A DNA stretch of 64,000 nt, taken from the NCBI GenBank assembly GCA_904066235.2, contig CAJFCV020000005.1, forward strand, positions 8,241,501 to 8,305,500, written 5' to 3'. The DNA is from Bursaphelenchus xylophilus. Taxonomy: Eukaryota > Nematoda > Chromadorea > Rhabditida > Aphelenchoididae. This document shows positions 11,501 through 24,003 of the stretch, piece by piece. Below the pieces are notes generated by a model. The model ran no database searches. It was not told where the DNA came from and saw only the letters and a list, made by a program, of their open reading frames with translations. The translations under genes and the position numbers were made by a program. Every line of letters begins with the position of its first letter. Positions within the stretch are counted from its first letter, which is position 1.

Positions 11501-14500
11501 TTTTGCTCTTCCAATTCTCGTTGATCTTCTTGGTAGTTCTGTAAATGGGCCCAGGGGTCTTCGGCCGATGAGAAATCGTGATGGAAGGGGTCTACATCCG
11601 GGACATAGCTATCATTCAGTTCATTCATCAAGGTATCGAAGAGGCTATCGTTTTTCTTCCGATCTGTGGTATCTGAAAAAAAAGATTGCACTAGAAAACA
11701 ACAACATCAATATATTTTTATAAATTTTTGGAGAAATAAGCTAATTGGACATCTTTTGAAACGTCTTTTGAGCCATGAAATAACCGAATCAAAAGTTGTT
11801 TACGATAATTTCCCAAAACCCAAAAATTTTTATTTCTCCGCGACACTGTTTGACATCACCAAACTTTCCCAGACCTTCCTCTCGATACCCTTTTCTCAAC
11901 TTACTATTATCAGGTCCATTTATTTCTTCCTCCTCTTCCGAATCCTCTTCACTATCCTCCTCGTCATCGTCATCCTCCTCGTCCAAGATACTGTCATCAC
12001 TGTCGTCATCCGACTTTTCAGCGTCTGAATCCGATTCATCCTCCTCTTCTTCTTCTTCCTCATCCTCGGTATTGGAGCTTCTTTCACTTTCATTTACGGT
12101 TCCCAACGAGTTCTCCCGGCGTCTTTTGAAGGATGGTTGAATGTTGTCATATACGGTGGTTCGATTTCCTAAAAAATGGACACTTTTAGTCTCAAAAAAC
12201 CTCCTATGCAGCTTCTAAACTCTCAATCCACCCGACTATATCCAAACTGGCTTCAAAATTTAATTTCAAAACTTCAATCACAAAATTTTCAGAAATTCCT
12301 ATCCAGTTTTCTTTCAAATTTTTTCCAACATAATCTGCTTACTTTTTCTGGAAAAGCTTCCTCCCGATCCGATGGAGAACATCCTTCCCATATCTCCAAG
12401 CATGCCCATGCCATCCGAGTCTCCAGTCGGGAAATGCTTTTCAATCAGATTTTGAAGTACAGCCTTGGTAGTACTAACAAAATCAGTGATTTCGCCCGCA
12501 TCTCCCAAAACGCCCAGCGTCTGCGCCTCGCCAGTTGACTGTAGTCCAATTACGACGCATTTCCCGTCTTCTAGGGCCTTCTTTGTGATCGCAACACACG
12601 CATTAACCTTTGCTCCAATGCAAAGATACTTGAAGAACCTTTGATGGGCGGACCAAAACTGTGCCCATACCGTTTTCTCATTTCTTTCGTCGCTCTTCAA
12701 CGCGTCAATGGCGAATTGAAACTGTCTTCGGCATTCCATCCAGAGCTTTACACTCTCGTCGTACAATTTTACAAAGTCATCGTCGAGTTGAACTTCCTCA
12801 ACTGCAAAGCTAACGCCTTTGAAGCTGAGCTGTCTGGCCAAGTAGAGTCCTCTGAGCTTCATGTCCATGGCCACCATCTCCATCGCGCCCACTCCTCGGT
12901 CCTCAACGGCATGGATAAAGTCCGAAAAGGTCGGGAAGCATTGTTTCTCGCCCCACAACCCAAGCCTCGTCATGTAGGCCATATTTCGCGGTTCAGTGGC
13001 GCCCGTAGCCGATGCGTAGATCACTCTAGCGTCCGGGAGGCTCTTCTGTAATTCCAAAACGTATCTTCCAGTTTTGGTCGGCTTAGATCCCGCTGAAGGC
13101 ACCAAATTTTTCGCATGATGGCACTCATCGAAGATAATGGGGCCATCAAAGTCCGCGCCACACCACTGGATCAGCTGTTGAAGTCGGGACGTAATTTTAT
13201 TTCCTTTACTTTCATCATCCTTTAGATGTCGGGCTTCGCAAATTAAAGAGGAATATGTTGCAAAAATCACTCCTTTCTTGATATTTCCATTCTCGACACT
13301 ATTGATCCTTGCGTACTTCATTTGATTCAACTGGTAAACGTCCACATTATCAGCGCCAATGTCCCTCAAATCCCGAACTGCGTCATAATACAAATCCGAC
13401 GAGACTGAGAACCAAAGGGCGCGTTTCCTGCCCATCAAATAGTTCTCATATATGATGGTCGCAATCGTTCTTCCTTTTCCAACACCCGCACCGTCTCCTG
13501 CAATAATAATATGACCAAAATTCACCACATTTTATACTATCTATGACATCAACTATCCAAAAGTCAAAAAAATATCGAAAAAACTCACCGATCAAATACC
13601 CAACTCTTTCACCTGAGGGTAACCACCGTTCTTGTGCTTGGCATGCATACAAAGCCGCTTCAAGTTGAAGCGCGGAGATTTTTCCAGAGTCAATTGTTTC
13701 TTCTGGGATCTTCATTTGATATGTGATGTCGGGTGCCGAAACAGCGGACAGAGAAGCCGTTTCCACAACCGAATCCGGGTGTTCACACCCTGAGCGAAGT
13801 TTCAGAGGCTTGTATTCGATAAAAGTATCGACTTGGACATGTTTTTCTTCCTGAAAAGACAAGTGTAATATAAATAAATAACTCAAAAATTTGATCAAAA
13901 CAGAATATAAACTTGCATCGTCTTCGTATCCCATTGAGTTCAGACTACTTTCCGGTTTATCAGGCTTTTTCTCATCTGCTTCCGTCGTATATTTTGGCAC
14001 TCCAGGTTTTCCAGGTGTCGATATTCGCGGATGGTCAATCGGTTTGATAAATTGAACGGTTCCGTCCGGAAGGTCAAGTCTTCGATCCATTAGGGGTTTA
14101 GGAAATGGCCTGGGTGGAGCTCGCGGACGAGGAGGATCCGCGGGCCAGATCCGATTCAGAATTCTGTTTTTACCAAGCCGCGGCCGAATTGTGGCCGTCG
14201 GGATTTGCGGCGCTCTGGAGGGTCCTTGGCGCTGGGGAGTTTGAATTACCGGGGCCTGGAAGGACTAAACAATAAAATTAAATGCTGCTGCAAAACAATT
14301 CAAATCAAAAATAAAAAGTTTTTGCCAAAAAAGGTCCCAAGATGAATCAAACGGTCCTTTCAAACGACCACTTTTAATATCCCATCCCAAAATTTCATCA
14401 AAATCAACCAATTTTTTTTATTATCCATGATAAAAACATACCTCGGATATCCTTCCACCAGCCGAGTAATTGTAGGTTCTGATAGTTCGGGTCCCATCGT

Positions 14501-15676
14501 TCGACAACAAAACGGTTTTGGCAGTTCTCTGCTGAAGAGGTTCTGGTTTTCTTATAAATGGTTCATTCATTGGGATTCGTTGGATGACCTGAGTCCCATT
14601 CGGAGCGATCGTTCTGATCTGGCGGAAAGTTCGGACTGGACCTGGTCGGTGAGTCTGAAATTGGTTTTATACCCCACAGGACCTTTAAAAAATAAAAAAA
14701 CCATTGACAGCTCTTTTGAAGACCTAAACGTCAAACAACAAGAAAAATTATACTACACTTACAATCTTTCCATCACTGGAAACAAAATGCGTTGGGTACC
14801 GACGAATTGGGCTGTTCGGTTCCAATGCCTTTTGCACTTGGCCCGTAGAAATAGGCCTTCCGACACAACGAACTATCCTTTTAGTGACCACCGGAGGCAA
14901 TGCCGTACCTGTAGTAAGAGCTGATGAGGTTGAAGGTACGGGGGCCTGAAAATATCAAAAACATAAAATTAGCTGCCTTATCAATCGAAGAAAAATAGTT
15001 AAAACCCACATACCTCAACTTTAGAGGTTGTCGGTACAACAGGTACAACAGGAGCCACTGGAATGGGTGCCGGAGTTTGTTGTACTACCTGTGGAGAAGG
15101 TTCTGCAATTTCGTCTGGCTTTTCATCTTTCTCATCAACTTTTTTGGCAGTTTCTAGCTCTCTAACGGGTTCGCTCTCTACTGTCGGCTCGATCACCTCA
15201 GCGGCGGCATCTTTCTTGACCTGTAAATTTGATCCATGAAAAAATCGCAAAATTGTGTTAAAAATTGTCACCTTCAAAGTAATATTAAGCCGTTTATCAA
15301 TGAAAACCACACAATAAACTATATCAATTTGAAAAAATCAGAAAACCGGCAAAAACATACTACAAAAATCTCACATTTTATGATGTAAAAACAAAACTTT
15401 ACAGCAGCGCTAAACCAAGACAACGATAAGAAATCAGTCACGATACACTTTACAACCTCACTGATAAAGAAATAGCGTAAAGCTAAAAAATTTCGATGAA
15501 AGTAATATTTCGCGGAGCTTGTACCTAAAATCAAAAAAAACCTCAAAAAAAAATCCTACCTCTTCTGTTGGCGTGACTTCATCTGGTTTCTGTTCTCCAT
15601 CTTTAGTCTCTTCGGGTTCTGTGTCAAAGAAGTCAAGTCCAGCATCCAACAAGGCCGTTTGAAGAATATCATCCAT
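8563..15676 (-). CDS. sbno1: Strawberry notch (SBNO) helicase-like transcriptional regulator
   Basis: Thirteen exons join in phase to 1588 residues: 15676-15560, 15220-15014, 14945-14763, 14654-14442, 14264-13917, 13850-13589, 13497-12343, 12168-11905, 11672-11257, 11157-10785, 10613-10089, 9599-9198 and 8864-8563. SBNO proteins are nuclear DExH-type ATPases. Visible features are a disordered Pro/Thr-rich N-terminus; Walker [12 protein letters not shown] near residue 445; FDECHHAKN near 567; [20 protein letters not shown]; an acidic Asp/Glu tract and a Lys/Arg/Glu coiled-coil stretch between the two helicase lobes; then [38 protein letters not shown] and [20 protein letters not shown]. The C-terminal lobe ([13 protein letters not shown]) is complete. 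Intron 5 has a GC donor. The start follows a TTTTAG acceptor, so the mRNA is probably trans-spliced or has a 5' UTR intron. Confidence 0.95.
9862..10015. mobile_element. 154-bp inverted-repeat element in an SBNO intron
   Basis: The ends TCGGTCTGTCGGGAAAA and its near-complement TTTTCCCGACAGACTGA are flanked by TA on both sides. Inner parts of both arms share CGGCGGAT and GTCGC words. The interior is GC-rich, unlike the surrounding intron between exons 11 and 12 of SBNO. It is a non-autonomous element that leaves the reading frame intact. Confidence 0.85.
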
Positions 15677-16329
15677 TAACAATGCTCCTAAAATTTTAAA
15701 AGTAAAGTCTCGTCAAAATAAAGGCCGTCATAAGTGTTCTCGAAAATTTCAAAAACTTTATATTAGCTTAGAAACTACTTTTCGCCGTTTTTTTGGCATA
15801 AATTCGGGGCATAATCATCAAAATTTCTTAATTTTTTAGTCATGTGATAAATTAAAAATCCTAAAAAACAATACAAACCAATGTGCAAGAAAAAAAAATG
15901 TCGAACGAGAGGGAGTTCGTTTCCTGTTCGAAAAAATAGACACGTCAAAAGCAACGGAAATTTCAAAAAAAATTGTGAAATCTTCCAGAACCCCCCATCC
16001 TCAACGACAATATTGGCAGCGAAATAAAAGTCCCCGAAGAGAACTGGGAAGGCTTCTTTTCTAGAAGTTAGAAGTCCGCCCCGAACTCTCACGTCTAACG
16101 TATTTATTCACATGAGTGTGCAGCTCTTCCACACTCTCTTCCTTTCTCTGCACCGAAAGGAAGAGAAAGAGAGGAATAAAAAATGAAAAGAGTGCGATTC
16201 TGTTGTTTGTTTTCGTTCCGGGACGCATAAATTAAATTTTCTCGGAAAAATAAGAGTAAAAAAAGTGAAAAAACCCCAGTAAAAACAGCAAATTGTTGTT
16301 AAAAATTGGTCTGCAGAGCTCTGCGAGCT

Positions 16330-17087
16330 ATGGCATATCGACCATCACTTTTATGCTGCCAAGTTGAGGGCAAGGGAGCCTTGGCATCCACTTCAGACCA
16401 TTATTTTGTTTATTGGAAGGTGAATGACTCAGTTTTGGGTGTCACCAACCTCGTCGATAGAGTCTATGAGCAAGTGTTGGACAAGAGGGCGCGAAAAGTT
16501 TTTATGAAAAATTGTGGCGATCAACTTTTGGATATCAAATGGCTGTAAGTTGGTCTAGAGCACGTATTATATAAATTTTTGATGTTTAGAGCGACATTCA
16601 AGAACAAAAGCTTGAAGGTCTGCAAATTCGAGGATGATAAGGCGGAAATTGGTTATCTAAACCAAAGATTGACAATAAAACGAGCAGCAATTGAACCCAA
16701 AATAGTTATTGCCGATATTATAGTCAAATTGCTGGCAGACCGCGATGAACTCGAAGTAAGACTATCCTTTTTTATTGTTTATACTTTTAGGAGACCGTAG
16801 AAGGTAAAAGAATTCAAGTATCAGACCCTGTAACTCGATGGATTCGCCGGGCAGCGGTACGTTTTGAATGGGTAGTATAATATAGTTTGTTTACTGACTC
16901 CATTCCCACGCAATATTTCTTGTGCGCATTTCAGACGTTAACTCAAGACCCAATGAATAAAAACCGAAGAATCAGACTTGTTCCCAAACCCTCCAGTTCC
17001 AACGGAAGTCCAAATAAGAAAGCAAAGATAGAGGAGCCAGAAGAGGGACTAGATGAGGTCCCGGTGAAGCATGAGATCGACAGTTAA
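16330..17087 (+). CDS. Unknown protein, probably nuclear
   Basis: Four exons join in phase (16330-16544, 16590-16755, 16791-16856, 16935-17087) to give 199 residues. I recognise no family. The first 150 residues look globular, with mixed hydrophobic and charged segments such as ATFKNKSLKVCKFEDDKAEI. The last 50 are disordered: a Ser/Asn-rich stretch, a short basic patch (NKKAKIEEP) and an acidic end. A basic patch with an acidic tail suggests, but does not prove, a nuclear location. Intron 2 is only 35 nt. An AATAAA lies 14 nt after the stop. The gene is divergent from SBNO, about 650 bp away. Confidence 0.75.
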
Positions 17088-17100
17088 TCTGATGAATATG

Positions 17101-17106
17101 AATAAA
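17101..17106 (+). terminator. Poly(A) signal AATAAA
   Basis: Canonical hexamer 14 nt after the stop codon of the four-exon gene that ends at 17087. Confidence 0.6.
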
Positions 17107-17528
17107 CCCCCACCAAACATCACCAGTGATGTTTACTAATTTATTTCACCTTTTAACAGCAGTATTTTTATATTGTACATGATTTTTGTAAAGAAATTTG
17201 AGAAAAATCGATGAAGACTGGTGTGGAAAGGTATAATAAGGTATATTAAAGACTGGCAGACGAAATAAGGGGGTTTAGGGATGCACAACGTAATTTCCGC
17301 CCACATTTTTTGTTGTGAATATTTAATTTGGTCTCATAGCGCAAACATTTAACGCCAACAAGCTTGGCGTTCTGTTTAAATGCAATTTTTTTTACATTGC
17401 AATTACACTTGTAATTTTTGATCTTTACCGGTTAGTTTACTCTAGTTTTTTACATGATTTTATTGTGAAGTTTTATTAGAATCTTAAGTTTTTAGCAAAT
17501 TATGTTATATTATACTACCTCTAAGTGT

Positions 17529-17669
17529 ATGTTTGGAGCACAAAGTACAATGGAAACTCTTTATTTTGTACCTCAGACAGCTGCAGCTGCTTTGAGCACA
17601 AAAACAGCTTCTTTTATGATTTCGATGGTCACAATCGGCGTGGTCTTGAAATCGGCGAGTGTATTTTGA
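17529..17669 (+). CDS. Possible 46-residue membrane microprotein
   Basis: A short ATG-initiated ORF. It begins MFGAQSTMETLYFVPQTA and ends with a hydrophobic stretch (FMISMVTIGVVLK) after an Ala/Thr-rich linker. A TTTTTAG acceptor-like site lies about 35 nt upstream, compatible with trans-splicing. The amino-acid composition is protein-like and codons are not AT-extreme. I do not recognise it. It is small enough to have arisen by chance. Confidence 0.35.
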   Translation: MFGAQSTMETLYFVPQTAAAALSTKTASFMISMVTIGVVLKSASVF

Positions 17670-17902
17670 CCGGCATGCGGTACAAAGTCCATTCAAGAGA
17701 AAAAAGGTCAGACGAAATGGGTGGCTGATAAATAAAACTTGCATGTTCGTCATTCGGCGTTACATTTTGTTGCTTGCCAGTCGCTAATAGTTACTTTTTT
17801 AGATTATTTGGAGATTTTTATATTATCCATTATCGAGACTGTCAAAATTCGCGGAAAAGGTTGAATTTAATTTTAATTTTGTGACTTTCAGGTTGATTAA
17901 CA

Positions 17903-19815
17903 ATGTCTCGTTGTCTGAACTCCTCCTCACTCGGTCGGATCGTCACCAAACACGGCTATGCCACGGCGGCGCCAAACAGATCGGGTCCAAATGTGGTTCT
18001 CATTGATGCCGTTCGGACTCCATTTGCGGTGTCGCAGACGGTCTACAAGGACTTGATGGCCGTCGATCTTCAACGAGCCGCCTTTTTGGGTACATTTTTT
18101 TTATTTTTGTTCGATATTTTAGATTTTGTCTAGTGCAATATAATTTGCTGTAATTTTCAAACATTTGACGTTTTTACTTGCTTTAAATAATACTAATGAC
18201 TCATTCCAGGTCTGGCTGAAAGAACGAAGGTGGATTTTAATGATGTTGGCTACATTTGTGGTGGTACTGTTATTCAAGAAGCTTTGACCTCAAATATTGC
18301 GCGTGAAGCCCAATTACTCTCCGGGTTCCCTGATAAAGTATGTTTTCTTCTTCTTTTAGAATCTTTAGGATAAAACGTTTTCGAAGGTCAATTCCCAGAC
18401 ATGTTTACTGTAAATGCAATTTTTTGTAATGAACACAATTGGAATTTTATAGTCTAATTCAATTTTAAGACGGTGATAAAGCTGAACGACGACGTATGCT
18501 GTGATTCACACCATATTTCAGGAGATGAACTTTTCTTTCTGATAGTACAATGCACTTTTTGTTTAGATTCCTGCCCATACCGTAACCCTTGCCTGTATCT
18601 CCTCCAATGTTGCTTTGTCCACTCTTCAAGCTCAAATTCAAAGTGGAAACTACGACGTGGCCATTGCCGGAGGAGTCGAATTTCTCTCGGATGCCCCAAT
18701 TCGTTACAACCGAGAAGTCCGTAAAGCCATGTTTGGACTGCAAAAAGCCAAAGCTCTCCCGGATCGACTCAAATTCGGCCAAAAGATCATCAGCGGAATT
18801 TTCAACCCTCAACTTCCAGCTGTCGCGGAATTCACCTCCGGCGAGGTGATGGGCCATTCGGCGGATCGTCTGGCCGCGGCCTTTGGAGTCTCCAGAAAGT
18901 AGGAACAGTTAATTTAGAATCGTAAACAATGGTTGTTTTTTAGAGAGCAAGACGAATTTGCCATCCGATCCCACACTTTGGCACAAAAAGCCCAACAAGA
19001 GGGAAAATTGGCGGATGTGATCCCATTTTATGACCCCACTGGAGCATCAAAAAACGTCTCAATCCATCAAGACAATGGAATCAGAGTTTCCACCTTTGAG
19101 AAGCTTTCTTCTCTCAAACCGGCGTTTATTAAGCCCCATGGAACTGTGACTGCAGGTGAGACAATTATCTAGTATTAAACACGATTTTTTTGGATCTCTA
19201 GATAATGTTGGTGAACCAAGAAGGACTCATTCTTAGTCTATAAAAAGTTTTTGAGGGCTTATATTTTTATTTTAGGTTAATAAAAAATTTTGATTTTCAG
19301 GAAACTCATCCTACTTGACCGATGGAGCTTCGGCCGCCCTCATCTCCACCGAAGAGTACGCCCTCAAAAAGGGTTACAAACCAAAAGCTTTCCTCCGCGA
19401 GAACATGTTCGTCGCTCAAGACCCCAAGGATCAACTGCTCTTGTCTCCCGCCTACGTAATCCCTCGCCTTTTGAAGCGCGTTGGCTTGAAACTCGAGGAC
19501 ATTGATGTCTTTGAAATCCACGAAGCCTTCGCCGGACAAGTCCTCGCCAATCTGAACGCCATGGATTCGGAGCATTTCTGCAAAAATTATATTGGACTTC
19601 CCCAGAAGTTCGGACGTGTCCCATTGGACAAGATCAACTTATGGGGCGGATCCCTCTCACTTGGCCATCCCTTCGGAGCAACTGGAATCCGGCTCGTCGC
19701 CCATGCCGCCGCTCGTCTCGAAGCCGAAAATGGCCGGTATGCTGTGATCGCCGCTTGTGCCTCAGGCGGTGAAGGAGTCGGTGCTTTAGTCGAACGTTAT
19801 CAGCCATCAAAGTGA
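17903..19815 (+). CDS. hadhb: Mitochondrial trifunctional protein beta subunit (3-ketoacyl-CoA thiolase)
   Basis: Five exons join in phase (17903-18089, 18210-18337, 18567-18898, 18944-19155, 19301-19815) to 457 residues, the usual family length. The enzyme carries out the final thiolytic step of long-chain fatty-acid beta-oxidation. Visible thiolase landmarks are [11 protein letters not shown] near the N-terminus, the nucleophile region [41 protein letters not shown] (active-site His), [16 protein letters not shown] (second His) and [10 protein letters not shown] (second Cys). The first 25 residues are rich in Ser, Arg and small residues, consistent with a mitochondrial targeting peptide. 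It is convergent with the MADF gene. Confidence 0.95.
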
Positions 19816-19862
19816 AGTCATCTCAAGTGTGAAAGATTTGATTAGTAAATTTAAACAGGTTC

Positions 19863-19868
19863 AATAAA
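19863..19868 (+). terminator. Poly(A) signal AATAAA
   Basis: Canonical hexamer about 50 nt after the HADHB stop codon. Confidence 0.6.
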
Positions 19869-20048
19869 GAGTATACGCATAGAAGTTGAAGCATACCATT
19901 TATATGCGACTGGTCGCAAAGTTCTTCAACAACTATTTATTTTCCAGATAACAACAACAAACAACATAAATTACTATGATACACAACGTTAAATCATGAA
20001 AAAATACAAAGCATACGTAGCACTAACTTAAAGTAAAATACAACAAAT

Positions 20049-22031
20049 CTAATGATATAACAACTGTTCGTAGTTGTCGATGAGCTGAAGGACGGCTCGT
20101 TTAAATTCCAAGGTCTTGTCTTTGCGTTCGGACTCCAATTTCCTTGCAATCTCGGCAACCATAAGACCCAGGGCAGATTGGGATTGGACCATCTCTAAAA
20201 AGAGACAAAATCATATAAAATAGGAACTTACCCATTGTTTTCAAACATTGATCTTGCATGGATAATATAATCCGACGGTCCACATCAGTCTTATTATGAG
20301 CTTGAGGCTTTCTGCAGGTCTCCTGAGGAGTAATATTAGTGAGCACTAGAGGTTGGGATGATTTTACGGCAGTAGAAGGCTTCTTCGGGAGAGGTTTGTT
20401 GGGAGTTTCGGCAACTTTACTATTCTTTGGGGGAGGTTTGTTAGGAGCTTCGGCACTTTTACTATTCTTTGGGGGAGGCTTGTCAGGAGTTTCGGCAATT
20501 TTACTAATCGGAACTTCAACTGGCTTGGTGTGCACACTAGCAGGAGGTACACTGACCTGAGCTTCCTTTGTAACACTCTTTAGAGGAGCCGTTGGTGATG
20601 GCGGGGCCACAAGTTGGGGTAACGGGGCCGAAACTGGCTGATTTGGAGCCAAATTCACAGAATTTACCTCAATTCTCGGCTTCTTCGTTGATTCCATCAA
20701 ATTGTGCCCTTCATTTTGAAGACGCTTCTGTGAATTCAACGAAGCTATGTAGACATCATTCAATGTGTCAGCAAAACATTGTGGTGAAATGGCTTGGGAA
20801 ATACATTCATACAACGGCCCGGGATGATGTACTTCACTTGGAGGCAAGATTGGTTGAGACGACTGTTCCGACTTAGGGGAATCTAAAACAACATCAACAA
20901 TGACTTGTGGGACTCACCTGGAACATTTTGAGCACTATTTGTTTGAGCAGTAGGCGGAACTAAATTTGCAAATGATGAATTATGAGGTATTGGAGAGAAC
21001 TCCGGTTTGATCAAGGCGGTTTGAGGAGTGTCTTTGATTGGTGTAGATTGGGTAAAAACTCCCGGGATCTCGCTAAAGACTGGTTGAGAGCGTGTGTTAG
21101 CTGTATTTAAGGGAACGGGATGTTGCACTTGATGAGGTACCTAAAATAATTCTTTTGCATTCTCGATACTCCAACAATGTTTCTCCAAACTACCAAACCA
21201 CACTATTAAGGTCAACCACTCACTGCATTGGCAATTGTGGAATAAACTGGAGTATTTTGATATTGAACTTGATTTGGTGGATTCGACAAATTTAACAACT
21301 CTTCTTTGCATTGAATCCTATTTTGAGCAGCGTTATATAACATATTAGTAGGTGAGTCCGTGCTAGCGGGTGCTTGATTGGTCTCATCAACAACCAAATT
21401 TCCTTCATATTCCTCTTTTATGTAATCTGAGGGATTTGGTGGCTGACGAGTGAAGGCTGATGAAATAGATGAAACAAAGTTGGAAAGAATCCCATTCGTT
21501 CGGGGCATCTCTTGCGCAATATTAACGTTTTCCGTCGATTGTAGAGGCTGTTTCGCCCTGAAAAAGGGGAAATTATAGTATCCATGAGGCCGATGTATGG
21601 TTGGATAACAAACCGAAGAAAATTAAATTTTTCGACACGAAAGGCAGTCAATAGACACTTACGAAGGTAAGCTATCGGCCAAGAAAAGAAGATCCTCGTA
21701 GAATTTCCATTGAACAGTACCACCTTCCTGCGTAGCCTTTCGATGGACCCGAACAAATTGATCTTTCAAGTTCTTCATCACAGTCTTGACGATTTTGACT
21801 AAAAACAAATGATCAAAAGCCTCTAAAATTACCGCTGAATGTCTTAGACCGTGTAGAGACCGCAGATGCAATAAATTCCCATGCTGCTGGCATCGACGAT
21901 CGATCAGCCTTTTCATGATTCCGATCCCATAGCACTGGTTGCTTGTAATACTGCTCGATAATTGCTTTGCGAATGTCATCAGTGACCTCAGCGAGCTCAG
22001 GGTTCACAACCTTCTCGGGTTTCTCCGTCAT
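20049..22031 (-). CDS. MADF-domain protein with C-terminal BESS-like motif
   Basis: Six exons join in phase (22031-21833, 21798-21663, 21557-21224, 21140-20918, 20882-20232, 20194-20049) to 562 residues. The MADF domain occupies about residues 10-105: IIEQYYKQPVLWDRNHEKAD, AAWEFIASAV, VMKNLKDQFVRVHRKA and WKFYEDLLFLAD. MADF proteins are Myb/SANT-like DNA-binding factors. The middle 350 residues are disordered, rich in Pro, Gln, Asn and Thr, and include three tandem copies of a 14-residue unit. The C-terminus (KDKTLEFKRAVLQLIDNYEQL) resembles a BESS protein-interaction motif, a common MADF partner. Introns are very short (34, 35 and 37 nt). The start follows a TTTCAG acceptor. It is divergent from BAF. 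Confidence 0.85.
20379..20508 (-). repeat. Three tandem 42-bp coding repeats
   Basis: In the MADF protein, the unit A-E-[TA]-P-[DN]-K-P-[PL]-P-K-[NK]-[SP] occurs three times in a row, encoded by a 42-bp DNA unit with few differences. This indicates a recent in-frame tandem expansion in a disordered region. Confidence 0.8.
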
Positions 22032-22466
22032 TATCCTGAAAATTCGATAACCTTTCGCAAAGAAAAAACACGCATAACTCGATTGCGAAGTCGCCAAAAT
22101 GTTGCGAACTTTGCAACCAAAAAATGAATTTTAGCTAACCAGTTCCCGCCTCTTCACTGTGGATCATGTTTTCGTGGCGAGAATCTGGCCCACCAACAAA
22201 TTCGCTGCGCCCCACCGCGAAAAACAGGGTGCCTTGGCATTGTGTTGGCGCGTCCAGAATTTTTTCAGAGAAAAATGTCGAAACATTCTGCTCTCAACCG
22301 TCTAAAAGCGCATGATTCATGGCTGTTGTAATCTTCCGTTTATCCCGTTTTCACCGTTTTCTTCATTTGTCATTGGCATGTTAAAAAATATTCGTGTTTT
22401 TGGCATGCGGAAGATTTTTAGAACGCTAAAATAATATCTAACAATTTCAGATATCTTCTGTACATA

Positions 22467-22816
22467 ATGACGACTTCGCAGAAGCATAAGGATTTCGTCT
22501 CCGAGACCATGGGAGAGAAGGATATCACAGATGTGGCTGGAATTGGTGAGGCTTATGGAAAAAAGCTCGCGGAGAAGGTAATTTTTGTTATTTGTCTTGG
22601 AAATTTTAGTCGGCAGTTGTCAAATGTGTATCACAGCTCTAAACCATCTCATTTCAGGGCTTCGACAAAGCTTATGTTCTCCTTGGCCAATTTCTCCTGC
22701 TCCGGAAGGACGAAGAGTGCTTTGTTGATTGGCTCAAAACAGAATGCGGATTTCAGGACCGTTTCGCCAAGGCATGTTACAATTGCCTCTCAGAATGGTG
22801 TCAGTATAACTTATAA
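22467..22816 (+). CDS. baf-1: Barrier-to-autointegration factor (BAF)
   Basis: Two exons (22467-22577, 22658-22816) encode exactly 89 residues, the standard BAF length. BAF is a small DNA-bridging dimer that links chromatin to the nuclear envelope and LEM-domain proteins and is needed for nuclear reassembly. The sequence begins [11 protein letters not shown] and keeps the helix-hairpin-helix region [20 protein letters not shown], then [21 protein letters not shown] and [13 protein letters not shown]. An AATAAA lies 45 nt beyond the stop. The first exon is preceded by a TTTCAG site and short leader. Confidence 0.95.
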
Positions 22817-22860
22817 TCCCATTCTATATTTATTTTACCTTTTCCATTCGCTTACAGATG

Positions 22861-22866
22861 AATAAA
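22861..22866 (+). terminator. Poly(A) signal AATAAA
   Basis: Canonical hexamer shortly after the BAF stop codon. Confidence 0.5.
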
Positions 22867-22996
22867 TCGGCTAACAAACAGGGTTTCGCTTTATTTAGAA
22901 TATTCTGATGAGGGAAACTGGTGTTAGTAAAATTTAACAGAGATCTAAAGGATGATAAAAATTGAGAATGGAGATCAGCATAACGAAGCGGGAAGA

Positions 22997-23636
22997 TTAC
23001 ATATCAACTTCGGAATCGTTGGCAGTGGCTTCTTGGATGAGTTTGTTCAGGCCAGAGACATCTCCTTTGTTCTCCCCTCGGAGGTATCTTCGCTGGATCC
23101 GAGCGTTCTTTCCACGTCGGCAGAGCGCAGCACACGAGCACTTCAGGATGGGGAAGGCAATGAGTCCAACGATGAACGCGAAAATGGCCGGCAATGTGGA
23201 ATTTCCATTGCGAACACAGGGATCGTTCTGCAAATACCAAGTATAACATCGAAACGTTTTTTAAGGTAACCCCAATAAAATATAAGCTCAGGAGAGCCCT
23301 CCCGCACCTTTTTGCAACTAAACCAACAACAAAAAATGGAAAATAACTCACCATAAGGTCGCTGAAAATGATCGTCGTCTGGTTGAAATAGTAGCCAGTC
23401 GCATTTTCCAAGCCCAACACCTCTCTCAAGATAGAATTCTCGAGTTCTGTCATGAACTCCATGTGCAATTCCGCATCGTCAGCCGTCAAATTCCGCGACA
23501 TTTCCGTATGATTTCCCACTGATTTTGCTGTTTCTTCTGGCTGATGCTTTGGGGTTCTGTTGCTGGTGTTGTTCACGGCGGCGGCATGAGCCAAAGCGAG
23601 AATCAGGGCGTACAGAAACACGCTTCTGCTGATCAT
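22997..23636 (-). CDS. Type I one-pass membrane protein, unknown
   Basis: Two exons (23636-23352, 23227-22997) give 171 residues. The N-terminus is a signal peptide (SVFLYALILALAHAAA). The presumed ectodomain of about 90 residues has several N-glycosylation sequons (NNTS, NHT, NLT, NAT, NQT, NST) and acidic stretches. A single membrane segment (LPAIFAFIVGLIAFPILK) is followed by a Cys/Arg-rich, then Arg/Lys-rich cytosolic tail of about 50 residues. I recognise no family. It is divergent from the MSP-domain gene, about 370 bp away. Confidence 0.75.
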
Positions 23637-24003
23637 CCTGAAAGTACATAGCTAAATTGATATAAAACAACATTGAGACTAGCTACAAGTCTGAGACAAT
23701 CGACAAAAAGTTGCCAAAAGCACCAAAATTCGCAAACATTGCGGAAAATCGGAAAAACTTGCCGAAAAATAAAAAACTGCAGGTGAAATCCGCGGTTCCT
23801 CGAGGCAATCCTTGATGATTTCGCAAAACTTTCGCCATTTTCAATCAGCTTCTCAGATTTTCGACAAAAATTCATAGAAAAATAGAGGAAAGTCCGTAGA
23901 ACAGCATCAAAATTATGTAAAATAATGCACTTGACAGATTTATTCCCAAAATCTTCACTTTTTCTCAATCAACAACCAAGACCCGTTGGTTTGAGCGTCA
24001 GAA

